A stretch of 14,745 nt of DNA from WHSV01 sp050694055 (GCA_050694055.1 JBOGWX010000034.1:1-14745); one strand, 5' to 3'; numbered from the stretch's first letter, positions 1-7,915 are shown. Translations and numbers: made by a program. The notes: generated from the sequence alone by a model not told the origin.

Positions 1-143
1 TGTAAGAACGTCGGCCAAGTCGTCGGAGGGTTGCGCCTGAAGGATTCGAGCACTCCGCCTTCTTGCGCAGGCGTATCCAGACGCCCCCGGAACGACCCGA
101 TCACGCGCGCTGAACTGGACGCTCACATAAACGGCGGTCTGAG

Positions 144-623
144 GTGGCGCTCGATACGGCGCTGCGAACGGGGAAAGCCTCTCTGCACGAGCTTTGGGAG
201 TGCGTGGACGAAGCATCGCATCGCAAAGTGCGAGGAAGTGCGAGACTGCGGCGCCTCTTGGACGTTCGTGGCGATGACGAGGCCCTGGCCGACAGCGAGC
301 TTGAGAGTGAGTTCGGTCGCTTGATGCGAGGAGGCAAGCTCCCGATGGGTGAGCGCCAGGCCCCACGCGCCGGCATCCGGAACGGCCGTATCGACATCGT
401 CTGTCCGCTACACGGTCTCGTCATAGAGCTCGACGGGAGGAAGTGGCACTCCGGGCGGCGGGAGCAGAAGCGCGACAAGCGATACGACAACGAACTCAAC
501 ATCAGCGGTAAGAGAGTTCTACGGTTGACGTGGGAGGACCTTGACGACGAGGACTATACGCTTGACATCGTCGCCCGAGCTTTGGGCGTTCAACCCATGC
601 CGACGAAGAACGAATCGAGCTAG
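144..623 (+). CDS. DUF559 (Vsr/PD-(D/E)xK-like) protein, probably N-terminally truncated
   Basis: The 159-residue product matches the C-terminal part of actinobacterial DUF559 proteins, which carry a restriction-endonuclease-like fold related to Vsr. Visible core: D84 in the RIDIV strand, E95 and D97 in the VIELDG strand, then WHSG (101-104) and the closing LRLTWEDL (126-133). Residues 1-60 correspond to the helical linker that in full-length relatives lies between an N-terminal winged-helix domain and the nuclease. That N-terminal domain is absent. The frame is closed by TGA at 111-113, only ten codons before the GTG at 144, and no Shine-Dalgarno precedes the GTG. Upstream codons of the same frame (from 114) still read as plausible linker, so I infer a decayed or truncated gene. 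Function in the family is uncertain (solitary nuclease or toxin–antitoxin-like). The fold is fairly sure; expression is doubtful. Confidence 0.6.
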   Translation: MALDTALRTGKASLHELWECVDEASHRKVRGSARLRRLLDVRGDDEALADSELESEFGRLMRGGKLPMGERQAPRAGIRNGRIDIVCPLHGLVIELDGRKWHSGRREQKRDKRYDNELNISGKRVLRLTWEDLDDEDYTLDIVARALGVQPMPTKNESS

Positions 624-643
624 CGCAGGGCTTTCTGTGCGCT
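622..643. terminator. Weak hairpin between convergent genes
   Basis: AGCGCA (622-627) and TGCGCT (638-643) can pair around a 10-nt loop directly after the stop of the DUF559 gene, in the 80-bp convergent gap before uppP. There is no T-tract, and a second small palindrome, GGGCGCCC, lies at 654-661. It may be a shared terminator, but the stem is short. Confidence 0.25.
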
Positions 644-703
644 CAGGTCTCGTGGGGCGCCCTCAGTGCGGAGAAACCCCTGATCGGTCTCCCGGCCCCC
701 GTC

Positions 704-1519
704 CTAGCGCAGGATCAGGTAGAAGGCGATCCCTGCGATCGCGCAGTACGCGGCGAACGGGTAGAGCGATCGCGACCTCAGGTACTTGATCAGGCCCGCT
801 ATCGCCGCGTAGGAGGTCACCAGCGACAGCAGAAAACCGGCGACCCCGGCCCCCAGTGAGATTTCGGAGTCGCCCAGCTTCGGTGCCTCGAGGATCGTTG
901 CCCCTATCAGCGCCGGGATGGCGAGCAGGAAGGCGAAGCGAGCCGCATCGTCGCGCGCGATCCCAAGGCTCAACGCCGCGGCGATGGTCGAGCCCGAGCG
1001 CGAGATGCCGGGGATGATAGCCACCGCCTGGCCGACACCGACGACGGTCGCATCGAGCGGGTTCATGTCCCCGATGGTTCGCAGGGGAGTCCCACTTTCG
1101 GCGCGCCTGCGCTCATGCCGGCGAAGCGCTTGTTCGGCGGCGACGAGAAGGAATGCAGTCAACAGGAGTTGCAGGGCCGCGCCGGCCGCATCGTCGTACT
1201 GGGCCTCGAAGAAATCGCGCAGGAGCAACCCGGCGAGGCCCGCCGGGAGGCTTCCGATGATCAGCAGGCTGCCCAGGCGCACCGAGTCCCGGTCCCGCTG
1301 CATCACCCCTCGCACGAGATCGATAAGATCGCCGGAAAAGTAGATGAGCAGGGCGAGCAACGACGCGGCATGAAGCAGCACCTCGAAGGCGACTCCCTGC
1401 CCCCGCGGCCAGGCGAACAGTGCCGGGACGATGACGAGATGGCCCGAAGAAGATATCGGGATGAACTCCGTGAGACCCTGGACGGCCCCCAAAACGGCCG
1501 CTTCGAAAACGCTCAGCAA
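704..1519 (-). CDS. uppP: Undecaprenyl-diphosphate phosphatase UppP (BacA family)
   Basis: UppP dephosphorylates undecaprenyl pyrophosphate at the membrane, regenerating the lipid carrier for peptidoglycan and other wall polymers; the family is known for bacitracin resistance. The 271-residue protein has the usual length and both family signatures: QGLTEFIPISSSGHL at residues 14-28 (catalytic Glu18 and the Ser-rich loop) and GISRSGST at 171-178 (Arg174). The rest is a series of hydrophobic helices, as expected for a polytopic protein. The start is TTG at 1519, chosen because no ATG or GTG in frame precedes the first motif and family members begin a few residues before it. The ribosome site is weak. 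The gene starts 7 bp after the mtnP stop, so it is probably the last gene of fmdB–mtnP–uppP and depends on upstream translation. Confidence 0.93.
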   Translation of the reverse strand: MLSVFEAAVLGAVQGLTEFIPISSSGHLVIVPALFAWPRGQGVAFEVLLHAASLLALLIYFSGDLIDLVRGVMQRDRDSVRLGSLLIIGSLPAGLAGLLLRDFFEAQYDDAAGAALQLLLTAFLLVAAEQALRRHERRRAESGTPLRTIGDMNPLDATVVGVGQAVAIIPGISRSGSTIAAALSLGIARDDAARFAFLLAIPALIGATILEAPKLGDSEISLGAGVAGFLLSLVTSYAAIAGLIKYLRSRSLYPFAAYCAIAGIAFYLILR

Positions 1520-1526
1520 TGAAGGC

Positions 1527-2327
1527 CTATGGCTCGAAGCGCGCGCCCTCGAGCGCGGTCGCGCAAGGACAGGTTCGCTCGCTGGGAATCCTCGGGATGA
1601 GCGAGAACAGCAAATCGCGCAGCTTGGAGTTGTTCTCGTTGAAGACCTCGATGACCGCTTCGTGCGTCACCGCGTCACTCTCGCCCTCGACGCCGACGTC
1701 GTAGTCCGTGATCAGCGCCACGTTGGCGTAACAGATCTCGAGCTCCCTGGCGAGATAAGCCTCCGGGTATTGAGTCATGTTGATGACCTCCCACCCGGCG
1801 TCCTGGAACCACTTCGATTCGGCGCGGGTTGAGAAGCGTGGCCCCTGGATCGTCACCACGGTGCCCCGCTCGTGAATGGTGATACCTCCATCACGGCCTG
1901 CCGCTATGGCCAAAGAGCGCAGTTCGGGGCAGTAGGGGTCCGCGAAGGCGATGTGCGTCGTCTGGGGGCCATCGTAGAAGGTGTCCTTGCGCCCGGCCGT
2001 GCGGTCCACGAGCTGGTCGCTGACGACGAAGTCCCCCGGCTTGACGTCGCGCTTCAAGGAGCCGGCGGCACACGGTCCGATGATGCGAGTGACGCCGAGC
2101 TCCTTCATGCCCCACAGGTTCGCCCTGTAGTTGATCTTATGAGGAGGCAGTTGGTGCTTGTTGCCATGACGAGGCAGAAAGGCGACCCGGACGCCTTCGA
2201 CCCGGCCGATTGCGAAGGCCGCCGAGGGCTCGCCGTAGGGGGTGTCGAGGTTGATTTCCTCGACGTCGTCCAGCAGAGAGTAGAAGCCGGAGCCTCCGAA
2301 GACTCCGACGCCGACGGGTTCGGTCAT
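1527..2327 (-). CDS. mtnP: S-methyl-5'-thioadenosine phosphorylase
   Basis: This cytosolic enzyme cleaves methylthioadenosine, a by-product of polyamine synthesis and other SAM-dependent reactions, with phosphate to give adenine and methylthioribose-1-phosphate. The 266-residue sequence shows the trimeric PNP/MTAP family landmarks: GGSGFY (11-16), RHGNKH (53-58), GPRFSTRAES (162-171), NMTQYPE (183-189) and TDYD (207-210). Asp in TDYD, rather than the Asn of guanosine/inosine phosphorylases, favours a 6-aminopurine substrate; this is family knowledge, and exact substrate use (MTA versus adenosine) cannot be read from sequence. The C-terminus has the Cys-x-Cys-rich tail (CPCATALEGA) common in bacterial members. 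Its ATG overlaps the fmdB stop (ATGA, 2324-2327), so translation is coupled. Confidence 0.93.
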   Translation of the reverse strand: MTEPVGVGVFGGSGFYSLLDDVEEINLDTPYGEPSAAFAIGRVEGVRVAFLPRHGNKHQLPPHKINYRANLWGMKELGVTRIIGPCAAGSLKRDVKPGDFVVSDQLVDRTAGRKDTFYDGPQTTHIAFADPYCPELRSLAIAAGRDGGITIHERGTVVTIQGPRFSTRAESKWFQDAGWEVINMTQYPEAYLARELEICYANVALITDYDVGVEGESDAVTHEAVIEVFNENNSKLRDLLFSLIPRIPSERTCPCATALEGARFEP

Positions 2328-2638
2328 TTGGTTGATGGCTCCCTTTTGGACGAGCTGCTCGATTCCGCCGGGCCCGATGTCGAGGAGCCTTTGTCGGCGG
2401 CCTTCGAGCCCTCGGTCCGGCCCTTGGAGCCCTTCTCGGTGGACTTCTGAGAGCTCGATGAGCTGTTGTTGTCGGTCGAGTAGAAGCCAGAGCCCTTGAA
2501 CACTATGCCCACGGGCGAGTACAACTTCCTTAGGCTCCCCCCACAGATGGGGCAGGTGTCGAGAGGTGGATCGGTAAAGCTCTGTCTTGCCTCGGTGCGT
2601 TCACCGCACGCGGTGCAGGCGTATTCGTATATCGGCAT
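2324..2638 (-). CDS. fmdB: FmdB-family zinc-ribbon protein with Ser/Lys-rich tail
   Basis: This is a 104-residue protein with the FmdB/CxxC_CxxC regulatory zinc ribbon: MPIYEYAC at the N-terminus and Cys pairs C8/C11 and C29/C32, followed by the SPVGIVFKGSGFYSTD stretch typical of the family. From about residue 57 to the end it is low complexity, dominated by Ser, Lys, Gly and Glu, and probably disordered. FmdB was named after a putative regulator of formamidase; the molecular role in actinobacteria is unknown. ATG at 2638 is preceded by GAGAAG about 8 nt upstream. It heads the minus-strand set with mtnP and uppP, diverging from the diguanylate cyclase gene across a 100-bp gap (2639-2738). 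Confidence 0.88.
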   Translation of the reverse strand: MPIYEYACTACGERTEARQSFTDPPLDTCPICGGSLRKLYSPVGIVFKGSGFYSTDNNSSSSSQKSTEKGSKGRTEGSKAADKGSSTSGPAESSSSSKREPSTK

Positions 2639-2723
2639 TCGTGAATCTTCTCACTAACTGCGGTAGAGGGCGGCCGCGCCGTAAAGTGGCGCTAGGGAGT
2701 TGCCGACATTACGACACAAGGGC

Positions 2724-2732
2724 AAGGGAGGG
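2724..2732 (+). promoter_or_regulatory. Shine-Dalgarno fixing the diguanylate cyclase start
   Basis: AAGGGAGGG lies 6-7 nt before GTG 2739. It supports that start over the more upstream in-frame TTG at 2700, whose extra 13 residues are polar and precede the first membrane helix without resembling family sequence. Confidence 0.75.
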
Positions 2733-2738
2733 CTCGAA

Positions 2739-4748
2739 GTGTCGCTCCAGCGACGATTGACGCTGTTCTTCATACTCATCGTGATCCTGCCGCTCGGAGC
2801 AGCCGGATGGGTAGTGCAGCGCGTGGTCGTCGGGGAGGTCGCCAACCGAGCGGAACTAGGCCTCGAGCCGGCGGTCAACTCGGTGGTAGCCCGGTATAAC
2901 GAGCGAGTCTCGGTCCTCGAGGACCTGACCACCTCGTTGGTCCTGGCCGGTTCCAGGAACTTCGCCGAGGTCATCGAAGATGAGGATCGCGCCGAGACCG
3001 ACGATTTCTTAATGCGTCGCCTGAGGACCACGGAGGGTCTCGACTTCGTCATCGCTCTGGATGCGGCAGGCGACATCGCCGGGAGCGCCAGAGAGGATGA
3101 GGAGTTTGTCCGGGGCTTCTCGCCCCCGACGGCCGAGGAGATCCTGAGCACCGGCACGCTCGGCCCGGGCTACGTTCGCACCGGCAACCTAAACGTCGAA
3201 TCCCCGGACGACAACGTCGGCTTCATCGTCGGCGGATTCTGGTTCGATAACACCCTGCTCGAGGGAACTTCAGGAGCCAACGTCGGCACGTATGTCGTGG
3301 CGGATGGTCGCGTCATCGCCTCGTCTGAGGAACTTGACCAGATCGTTCGGGTCGGCCCTCTCGATGAGGGACCGGTCGAGCTCGACGTCGATGGAAGCGG
3401 ACGTGGCGAGGTCGAGCCGATCGAGGGCGGGGTCATGGAGATTCTCGCCTGGACGCCGAACGCTCCCACGCAGGCGATCGAGCGAACCGTGCTCGGCCAG
3501 TTGCTCAGCCTCCTGCTCCTGGCCGTCATAGCCACCGCCATTCTCGCCTACGTGCTCGCTCGATTGATCACTCGCCCCCTCGAGGAGCTGTCGGACGGAG
3601 CGCGGGCCATTGCGGCGGGTCGCTTCGATCACCGCATCCCCGTGCGCTCCAAGGACGAGGTCGGTCAACTCGCTCGGTCCTTCAACGAGATGAGCGATCA
3701 CCTGGACGTGACCATCACCGATCTCGAATCCTCGCGCGATCAACTGCAACGGGCGGTAGATCGGGTCGGAGCCACGCTGCGATCCACGCACGACATGGGC
3801 CAGATTCTCGATTCCATCCTGAGCACCGCCGCCGGCGCGGTATTTGCGGAGGCGGGTTGCCTGTGGCTCTTTACCGGGACGCGCGACGAGCTCTACCCTG
3901 CGCTCTCCATGGGTGTCGACGAGGGCGACCTCGACCGCCTTCGGATTGGTGAGGGTGTCGCAGGATTAGCCGCGGAGCGCGGCATCACGGTGATGCTCCC
4001 GACGGAGGGCGGTGGACCCAAGCCGTCGCGCCACGAGCCGCGTTTCCCCGTAACGATCGCGGTGCCTCTGTACAGTTCACATCGAGTAACCGGTGTCATC
4101 GTCTTGTACCGGCGCGCGGAAGAACCCTTCGCCCGCAAGGATCTCGACACCGTGGTGTTCCTCGCCGAGCAGGGTGGCGTGGCGATCGAAAACGTCCTGC
4201 TCCACGAGGAGGCTCAGCGCCTGTCTCTCACCGACGGCCTCACGGGAGTGTGGAATCGTCGCTATCTCCAGATGCAATTCAAGCAGACGCTGGCCAGCGC
4301 CCACCGCTTCGATCGCCCTTTCAGTGTGCTGCTGCTCGACCTGGACCACTTCAAGAAGGTGAACGACAGCTTTGGTCACCAGCGCGGGGACGCCATTCTG
4401 ATCGAGTTCGCCCAGCGGGTCGGTGCCGCACTACGAGAGATCGACACCTTCGTCCGTTACGGCGGCGAGGAGTTCGTGTGCCTCCTGACGGAGACCGATG
4501 TATCCGGCGCTCGCACCACGGCCGAGAAGATCCGCCAGACCATCTCTGGAGATCCGTTCATCTCCGTCGGCGAGGACCCGGTCTCGCTCACGGTGTCGAT
4601 CGGACTCGCCTCGTATCCGCTTCATGGGAGTGGGTATCAGTCGCTGATCGAGGCCGCCGACCAGGCGCTGTATCGCGCCAAGGAGGAGGGCCGAGACCGC
4701 GTGCGTGTGGCGGAGAGGCCGGCCCCCGGCCTACATTTGGCCACCTGA
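2739..4748 (+). CDS. Membrane diguanylate cyclase (TM–sensor–TM–HAMP–GAF–GGEEF)
   Basis: The predicted 669-residue enzyme makes cyclic di-GMP from two GTP. In order: a basic N-terminus and TM1 (about 7-27); an extracytoplasmic sensor of about 220 residues, acidic and probably Cache-like; TM2 (about 252-275); HAMP (about 276-330, containing the DEVGQLARSFNEM signature); a linker helix; GAF (about 345-490); and GGDEF (about 492-660). The active-site loop is GGEEF (575-579), so catalysis is expected. REID (566-569) sits exactly five residues before it, the spacing of the inhibitory I-site RxxD, so product inhibition is likely. No EAL domain follows. The ligands of the Cache-like and GAF domains are unknown. 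The gene heads a plus-strand set: galU starts 22 bp after its stop. Confidence 0.92.
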   Translation: MSLQRRLTLFFILIVILPLGAAGWVVQRVVVGEVANRAELGLEPAVNSVVARYNERVSVLEDLTTSLVLAGSRNFAEVIEDEDRAETDDFLMRRLRTTEGLDFVIALDAAGDIAGSAREDEEFVRGFSPPTAEEILSTGTLGPGYVRTGNLNVESPDDNVGFIVGGFWFDNTLLEGTSGANVGTYVVADGRVIASSEELDQIVRVGPLDEGPVELDVDGSGRGEVEPIEGGVMEILAWTPNAPTQAIERTVLGQLLSLLLLAVIATAILAYVLARLITRPLEELSDGARAIAAGRFDHRIPVRSKDEVGQLARSFNEMSDHLDVTITDLESSRDQLQRAVDRVGATLRSTHDMGQILDSILSTAAGAVFAEAGCLWLFTGTRDELYPALSMGVDEGDLDRLRIGEGVAGLAAERGITVMLPTEGGGPKPSRHEPRFPVTIAVPLYSSHRVTGVIVLYRRAEEPFARKDLDTVVFLAEQGGVAIENVLLHEEAQRLSLTDGLTGVWNRRYLQMQFKQTLASAHRFDRPFSVLLLDLDHFKKVNDSFGHQRGDAILIEFAQRVGAALREIDTFVRYGGEEFVCLLTETDVSGARTTAEKIRQTISGDPFISVGEDPVSLTVSIGLASYPLHGSGYQSLIEAADQALYRAKEEGRDRVRVAERPAPGLHLAT

Positions 4749-4770
4749 TCAGCACAGAGGGAGAGAGAAG

Positions 4771-5658
4771 TTGACCGTTCGCAAAGCAGTCATTCCCGCG
4801 GCCGGACTCGGGACACGCTTCCTGCCGGCCACCAAGGCACAGCCGAAGGAAATGCTGCCGGTCATCGACAAGCCGGGGATTCAGTACGTCGTCGAGGATG
4901 CAGTACGTGCCGGCATCGAGGACATCCTCATCATCACCAGTCGCGGCAAGGCCACCATCGAGGATCACTTCGACCGCTCCCCCGAGCTCGAACATCATCT
5001 CGAGGCGGCGGGAAAGACGGAGGAGCTCGAGCAGGTTCGAGCGATCGGCCGCCTGGCCGAGATCCACTACGTGCGACAGCGAGAGCCGCTCGGTTTCGGT
5101 CACGCGGTCTCCGTCGCTCGCTTCCACGTCGGCAACGAGCCGTTCGTGGTGATGGTCGGAGACGAGATCGTGCCCGAGCGAGTCGAGGGCGAGAAGCCGT
5201 TTCTACCGCGCATGCTCGAGTGCTACGAGGAGACTCAGTCGAGCGTGGTAGCGGTGCAACGCATGCCGCTCGAGGAGATCTCCTCCTACGGCGTGGTCGA
5301 TCCCGCAGGATGGGAGGCCGACGATCTGGTGGAGATGAAGGGCATGGTCGAGAAGCCGGCGGCGGACGAGGCGCCCTCTGATCTGGGCTCGGTCGGGCAC
5401 TACATCTTCAGTCCGGACATCTTCGATGCTATCGATCGAACTTCCGCGGGCGTCGGGGGAGAGATCCAGCTCACCGATGGGATCAATCTCCTCGCCCAGG
5501 AGAAGTCGGTCTACGCCTACGTGCACGAAGGTCCGATCTACGACGTGGGCAAGAAACTCGATTACTTGAAGGCGACCATCGAGCTCGCTCTGCGACGAGA
5601 CGACCTCGCCAAGCCGCTGAAGGAATACCTCAACGAGGTCACGAGTAGGAGCGAGTGA
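4771..5658 (+). CDS. galU: UTP–glucose-1-phosphate uridylyltransferase
   Basis: GalU makes UDP-glucose from glucose-1-phosphate and UTP, supplying wall and capsule polysaccharides, glycolipids and trehalose. The 295-residue sequence opens with the nucleotidyltransferase signature GLGTRFLPATKAQPKEMLP (12-30), followed by PVIDKP and the QYVVEDA helix. It then shows the metal-binding VGDE motif (about 128), a VEKP motif (about 195) and GGEIQLTDG (about 229). Start: TTG 4771 follows a strong GAGGGAGAG site at 4757-4765. The longer reading from 4705 would run into the preceding gene and add residues with no family resemblance. Gln in AQPKE differs from the more usual Ile/Ser at that position. Neighbours: 22 bp after the cyclase and 7 bp before moeA. 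The galU–moeA adjacency is common in actinobacteria. Confidence 0.94.
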   Translation: MTVRKAVIPAAGLGTRFLPATKAQPKEMLPVIDKPGIQYVVEDAVRAGIEDILIITSRGKATIEDHFDRSPELEHHLEAAGKTEELEQVRAIGRLAEIHYVRQREPLGFGHAVSVARFHVGNEPFVVMVGDEIVPERVEGEKPFLPRMLECYEETQSSVVAVQRMPLEEISSYGVVDPAGWEADDLVEMKGMVEKPAADEAPSDLGSVGHYIFSPDIFDAIDRTSAGVGGEIQLTDGINLLAQEKSVYAYVHEGPIYDVGKKLDYLKATIELALRRDDLAKPLKEYLNEVTSRSE

Positions 5659-5665
5659 TCGAGCG

Positions 5666-6892
5666 GTGAGTTTCGCCGACCTCTTGAGCGTGGCCGCGGC
5701 GCGCGCCAGGGTGCTCGACGCGGTCGCGCCCCTGGCCGTGGAAGAGGTGGCCCTGCGCGCCTCGCTCGGACTCGTCAGCGCCGCCGAGGTACGTGCGCCC
5801 CATCCCTTGCCGCGCTTCGACAACTCCGCGATGGACGGTTACGCGGTCGTGGGGGCCGACGTCGCCTCGGCCTCGGAGACTGCTCCCGTCGAACTCGAGA
5901 TCGTGGGTGAAATCCGAGCGGGAACGCCCGATGACATCACCGTCGGTCGTGGTACGGCGGCGCGCATCATGACCGGAGCCCCGCTTCCTGCGGGCGCCGA
6001 TACGGTCGTGATGGTCGAAGACACTCACGAGCGAGACGGCGTGGTGGTCGTCAAGGCTCGAAGCGACGCGGGGCGCCACGTGCGACCCGCCGGCGACGAC
6101 CTGGAGGCGGGGGCCGTGCTCGTGGGAGAGGGCCTCGAGCTCGGCCCCGGCGAGCTCGCACTCCTGGGATCGATGGGCGTGTCACCCATCGCGGTGCGAC
6201 GGGGGCCGCGCGCCGCCTTGCTGGTGACCGGCGACGAGCTGGTCGATCCCGAAGAGGATCCCGGTCCGGGCCAAATCCGCGACTCGAACCAGCTCGCGTT
6301 ACTGGCGCTACTCGAGCAGTCCGGCGCTCGCACCGGCTTGTCCGAGCGCGTGCCCGACGAGCGCGAGGCGGTCGTAGATGCCTTCATGCGCGCGGCCGCT
6401 GCGAGCGATCTCATCGTCTCTTCGGGGGGCGTTGCGGTCGGTAAGTACGACTTCGTCAAGGACGTCGTCGAAGAGCTGGGCCACATCGAACTGTGGCGGG
6501 TGGCAATGCAGCCGGGGAAGCCGGTGGTACTGGGATCGGTCAAGGATGTTCCTTTCCTCGGTCTACCCGGCAATCCCGTCTCGGTGCACGTGGGCTTCGA
6601 GCAGTTCGTGCATCCGGCGATCCGGAAGATGCGTGGGTGCCGCTCGCTGTTACGTCCCACCCTGGAGGCCACCCTTACGGAGACCATCACCAAGCGCCCG
6701 GGTCGTTTGCACTTCGTACGTGTACGGCTGCGCGCCGAAGCAGGAGCCTGGCTGGCTACGCCCACGGGCCCCCAGGGGAGCCACATCCAATCGAGCCTGG
6801 TCGACTGTCACGGGGTCGCTCGCTTCGGACGAGAGGAGTCCGAGATCGCGCAGGGCCAGGGGGTCACGGTCGAGGTCTGGAGGCTGCCGTGA
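5666..6892 (+). CDS. moeA: Molybdopterin molybdenumtransferase MoeA (gephyrin-like, Glp)
   Basis: MoeA inserts molybdate into adenylated molybdopterin in the last step of molybdenum cofactor synthesis. The 408 residues are full length. Landmarks: DNSAMDGYAV (52-61), IMTGAPLPAGAD (about 102-113), GDELVDPEE with the conserved Glu (about 188), SGGVAVGKYDFVK (about 252-264) and GLPGNPVS (about 299). The MoeA domain-IV-like tail is present. The start is GTG 5666; an earlier GGAG is too distant, so translation probably relies on coupling to galU (7-bp gap). In Corynebacterium the MoeA-like Glp has a second role, binding FtsZ and the membrane receptor GlpR. A GlpR/SepX-like gene lies at 10189, which makes that role worth considering here, though it is inference. 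The stop overlaps the moaC start (GTGA). Confidence 0.94.
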   Translation: MSFADLLSVAAARARVLDAVAPLAVEEVALRASLGLVSAAEVRAPHPLPRFDNSAMDGYAVVGADVASASETAPVELEIVGEIRAGTPDDITVGRGTAARIMTGAPLPAGADTVVMVEDTHERDGVVVVKARSDAGRHVRPAGDDLEAGAVLVGEGLELGPGELALLGSMGVSPIAVRRGPRAALLVTGDELVDPEEDPGPGQIRDSNQLALLALLEQSGARTGLSERVPDEREAVVDAFMRAAAASDLIVSSGGVAVGKYDFVKDVVEELGHIELWRVAMQPGKPVVLGSVKDVPFLGLPGNPVSVHVGFEQFVHPAIRKMRGCRSLLRPTLEATLTETITKRPGRLHFVRVRLRAEAGAWLATPTGPQGSHIQSSLVDCHGVARFGREESEIAQGQGVTVEVWRLP

Positions 6893-7350
6893 GCGAGAGG
6901 CATCCCGAAACGGAGGCCCGCATGGTGGACGTCACTGCGAAGAGCGTGTCGCAACGGGAGGCCCTGGCCTCGGGGCTGGTACGCATGAGTGCGAGCACGG
7001 CAGAGCTTGTCTTCACGCGCCGCCTTGACAAGGGCGATGCCCTCGAGGTGGCCCGCATCGCGGGGATCATGGCCGCAAAGAAGACGTCGGAACTGATTCC
7101 TCTGTGTCACCCGATTGCCATCGGCTCGATCGAGGTCACGTTCGGTCGCGTCGACGAAGGCGTGGAGGTTCGAGCAGTGGTTCGTACGGCCGAGCGAACC
7201 GGCGTCGAGATGGAGGCCCTGAGCGCGGTCGGCGTCGCGGCCCTCACCATCTATGACATGGTCAAGGGCACCGAGCGAGCGGTCGAGATCACGGACGTGA
7301 GGTTGCTGCGGAAGTCCGGGGGCCGCTCCGGCACCTGGCAGCGCGCTTAG
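6889..7350 (+). CDS. moaC: Cyclic pyranopterin monophosphate synthase MoaC
   Basis: MoaC closes the pterin ring, turning the MoaA product (3',8-cyclo-7,8-dihydro-GTP) into cyclic pyranopterin monophosphate early in molybdenum cofactor synthesis. The 153-residue length is typical. Motifs: MVDVTAKSVSQREA (12-25), KKTSELIPLCHPI (64-76, catalytic His), GVEMEALSAVGVAALTIYDMVKG (105-127, with Glu109, Asp123 and Lys126). GTG 6889 is chosen because GGAGG lies 5 nt upstream (6879-6883) and because its G opens a GTGA overlap with the moeA stop; ATG 6922 is the alternative. The start is coupled to moeA. Its TAG overlaps the stop of the opposite-strand DUF4177 gene, leaving no space for a terminator. MoaA, MoaD, MoaE and MogA are not in the window. 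Confidence 0.94.
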   Translation: MSERHPETEARMVDVTAKSVSQREALASGLVRMSASTAELVFTRRLDKGDALEVARIAGIMAAKKTSELIPLCHPIAIGSIEVTFGRVDEGVEVRAVVRTAERTGVEMEALSAVGVAALTIYDMVKGTERAVEITDVRLLRKSGGRSGTWQRA

Positions 7351-7514
7351 TGGCCTTCTTCGTTCTCGGCGGGCCTCTTGAGGAACGCCGTCATGCCGAG
7401 TTGCTGGCTTTCCAGAACCTGGACGAGCTCCCATCCCTCCTCGCCCCACTGGTTGAGAATCTCCTGAAGCGAGTGCGAGATCAGCGGAACCGTTGCGTAC
7501 TCCCACTTCTGCAC
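7347..7514 (-). CDS. DUF4177 small protein
   Basis: A 55-residue protein starting with the DUF4177 hallmark QKWEY (2-6), then a short helix (HSLQEILNQWGEEGWELVQVL, shown by LNQWGEEGWELV at 20-31) and a final strand ending FLKRP. The family is widespread, cytosolic and of unknown function; the fold is a small beta-alpha-beta unit. GTG 7514 is chosen because AAGGGAG lies about 8 nt upstream. The longer frame (to 7772) would run through the DUF192 gene on the other strand and has no family match. Its TAA and the moaC TAG share 7348-7349, so the genes overlap tail to tail. Its start faces that of the DUF192 gene 39 bp away. Confidence 0.85.
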   Translation of the reverse strand: MQKWEYATVPLISHSLQEILNQWGEEGWELVQVLESQQLGMTAFLKRPAENEEGH

Positions 7515-7540
7515 AGCCTTGCTCCCTTCGGTCTGTTGCG

Positions 7541-7546
7541 TAGTCT
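7541..7546 (+). promoter_or_regulatory. −10-like TAGTCT, probable leaderless promoter of the DUF192 gene
   Basis: TAGTCT ends 7 nt before ATG 7554, which would place transcription start at or beside the A of ATG. TTGCTC at 7519-7524 is a possible −35 with a 16-bp spacer. No Shine-Dalgarno is visible before this ATG, which fits leaderless initiation. Confidence 0.5.
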
Positions 7547-7553
7547 TGGCGCC

Positions 7554-7910
7554 ATGCCCGAGCGAATTGTTGTGGAGTCGTCCGGCAGGATAATCGCTCG
7601 TGAGGTGAGGTGGGCGAGAACGCTCGCGGAGCGCACCAGAGGACTCATCGGCGCGCCCCCACCTAAGGACGGCGAGGCGCTCGTTATCAGCCCGGCGCTT
7701 CAGGTGCACACCTTCCGCATGAGCTATCCCATCGACGTGGTGTTCGTGGGGCGCGACTGGCGAGTCCGGCACGTGGTGAGAGCCATGAAGCAGCGCCGTC
7801 TGAGCAGGTTCGTGACGAGGTCTCGTTATGTGATCGAGCTCGCCTCAGGATCGCTGCCGGACGAGGTCGCTCCCGGCACCCAGCTGAGGGTCGTCGACCG
7901 CTCTGACTAG
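7554..7910 (+). CDS. DUF192 family protein
   Basis: A 118-residue protein of the DUF192 family, small beta-rich proteins of unknown function, often exported in other phyla. No signal peptide or lipobox is visible here, so this one looks cytosolic, as in many actinobacterial members. Motifs: RTRGLIG (27-33, the usual RGLM segment), HTFRMSYPIDVVF (52-64, matching the family's FWMKNTxIPLD segment), and the closing YVIELASGSL followed by GTQL. ATG 7554 is chosen because the family's first strand starts right after it. A longer frame back to 7350 overlaps the DUF4177 gene and has no similarity. There is no ribosome-binding site, but a −10-like hexamer sits 7 nt upstream. Its stop lies 5 bp from that of the next, convergent gene. 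Confidence 0.85.
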   Translation: MPERIVVESSGRIIAREVRWARTLAERTRGLIGAPPPKDGEALVISPALQVHTFRMSYPIDVVFVGRDWRVRHVVRAMKQRRLSRFVTRSRYVIELASGSLPDEVAPGTQLRVVDRSD

Positions 7911-7915
7911 CGATC

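Noticed and set aside
671..689. GGAGA/TCTCC hairpin near the 3' end of uppP.
   Set aside because: The stem is only five base pairs with a long loop and no T-tract; it is not enough to call a terminator.
1872..2450. Long open frame on the plus strand opposite mtnP and fmdB (192 codons).
   Set aside because: It is antisense to two clearly identified genes and shows no family features; long shadow frames are expected at this GC content.
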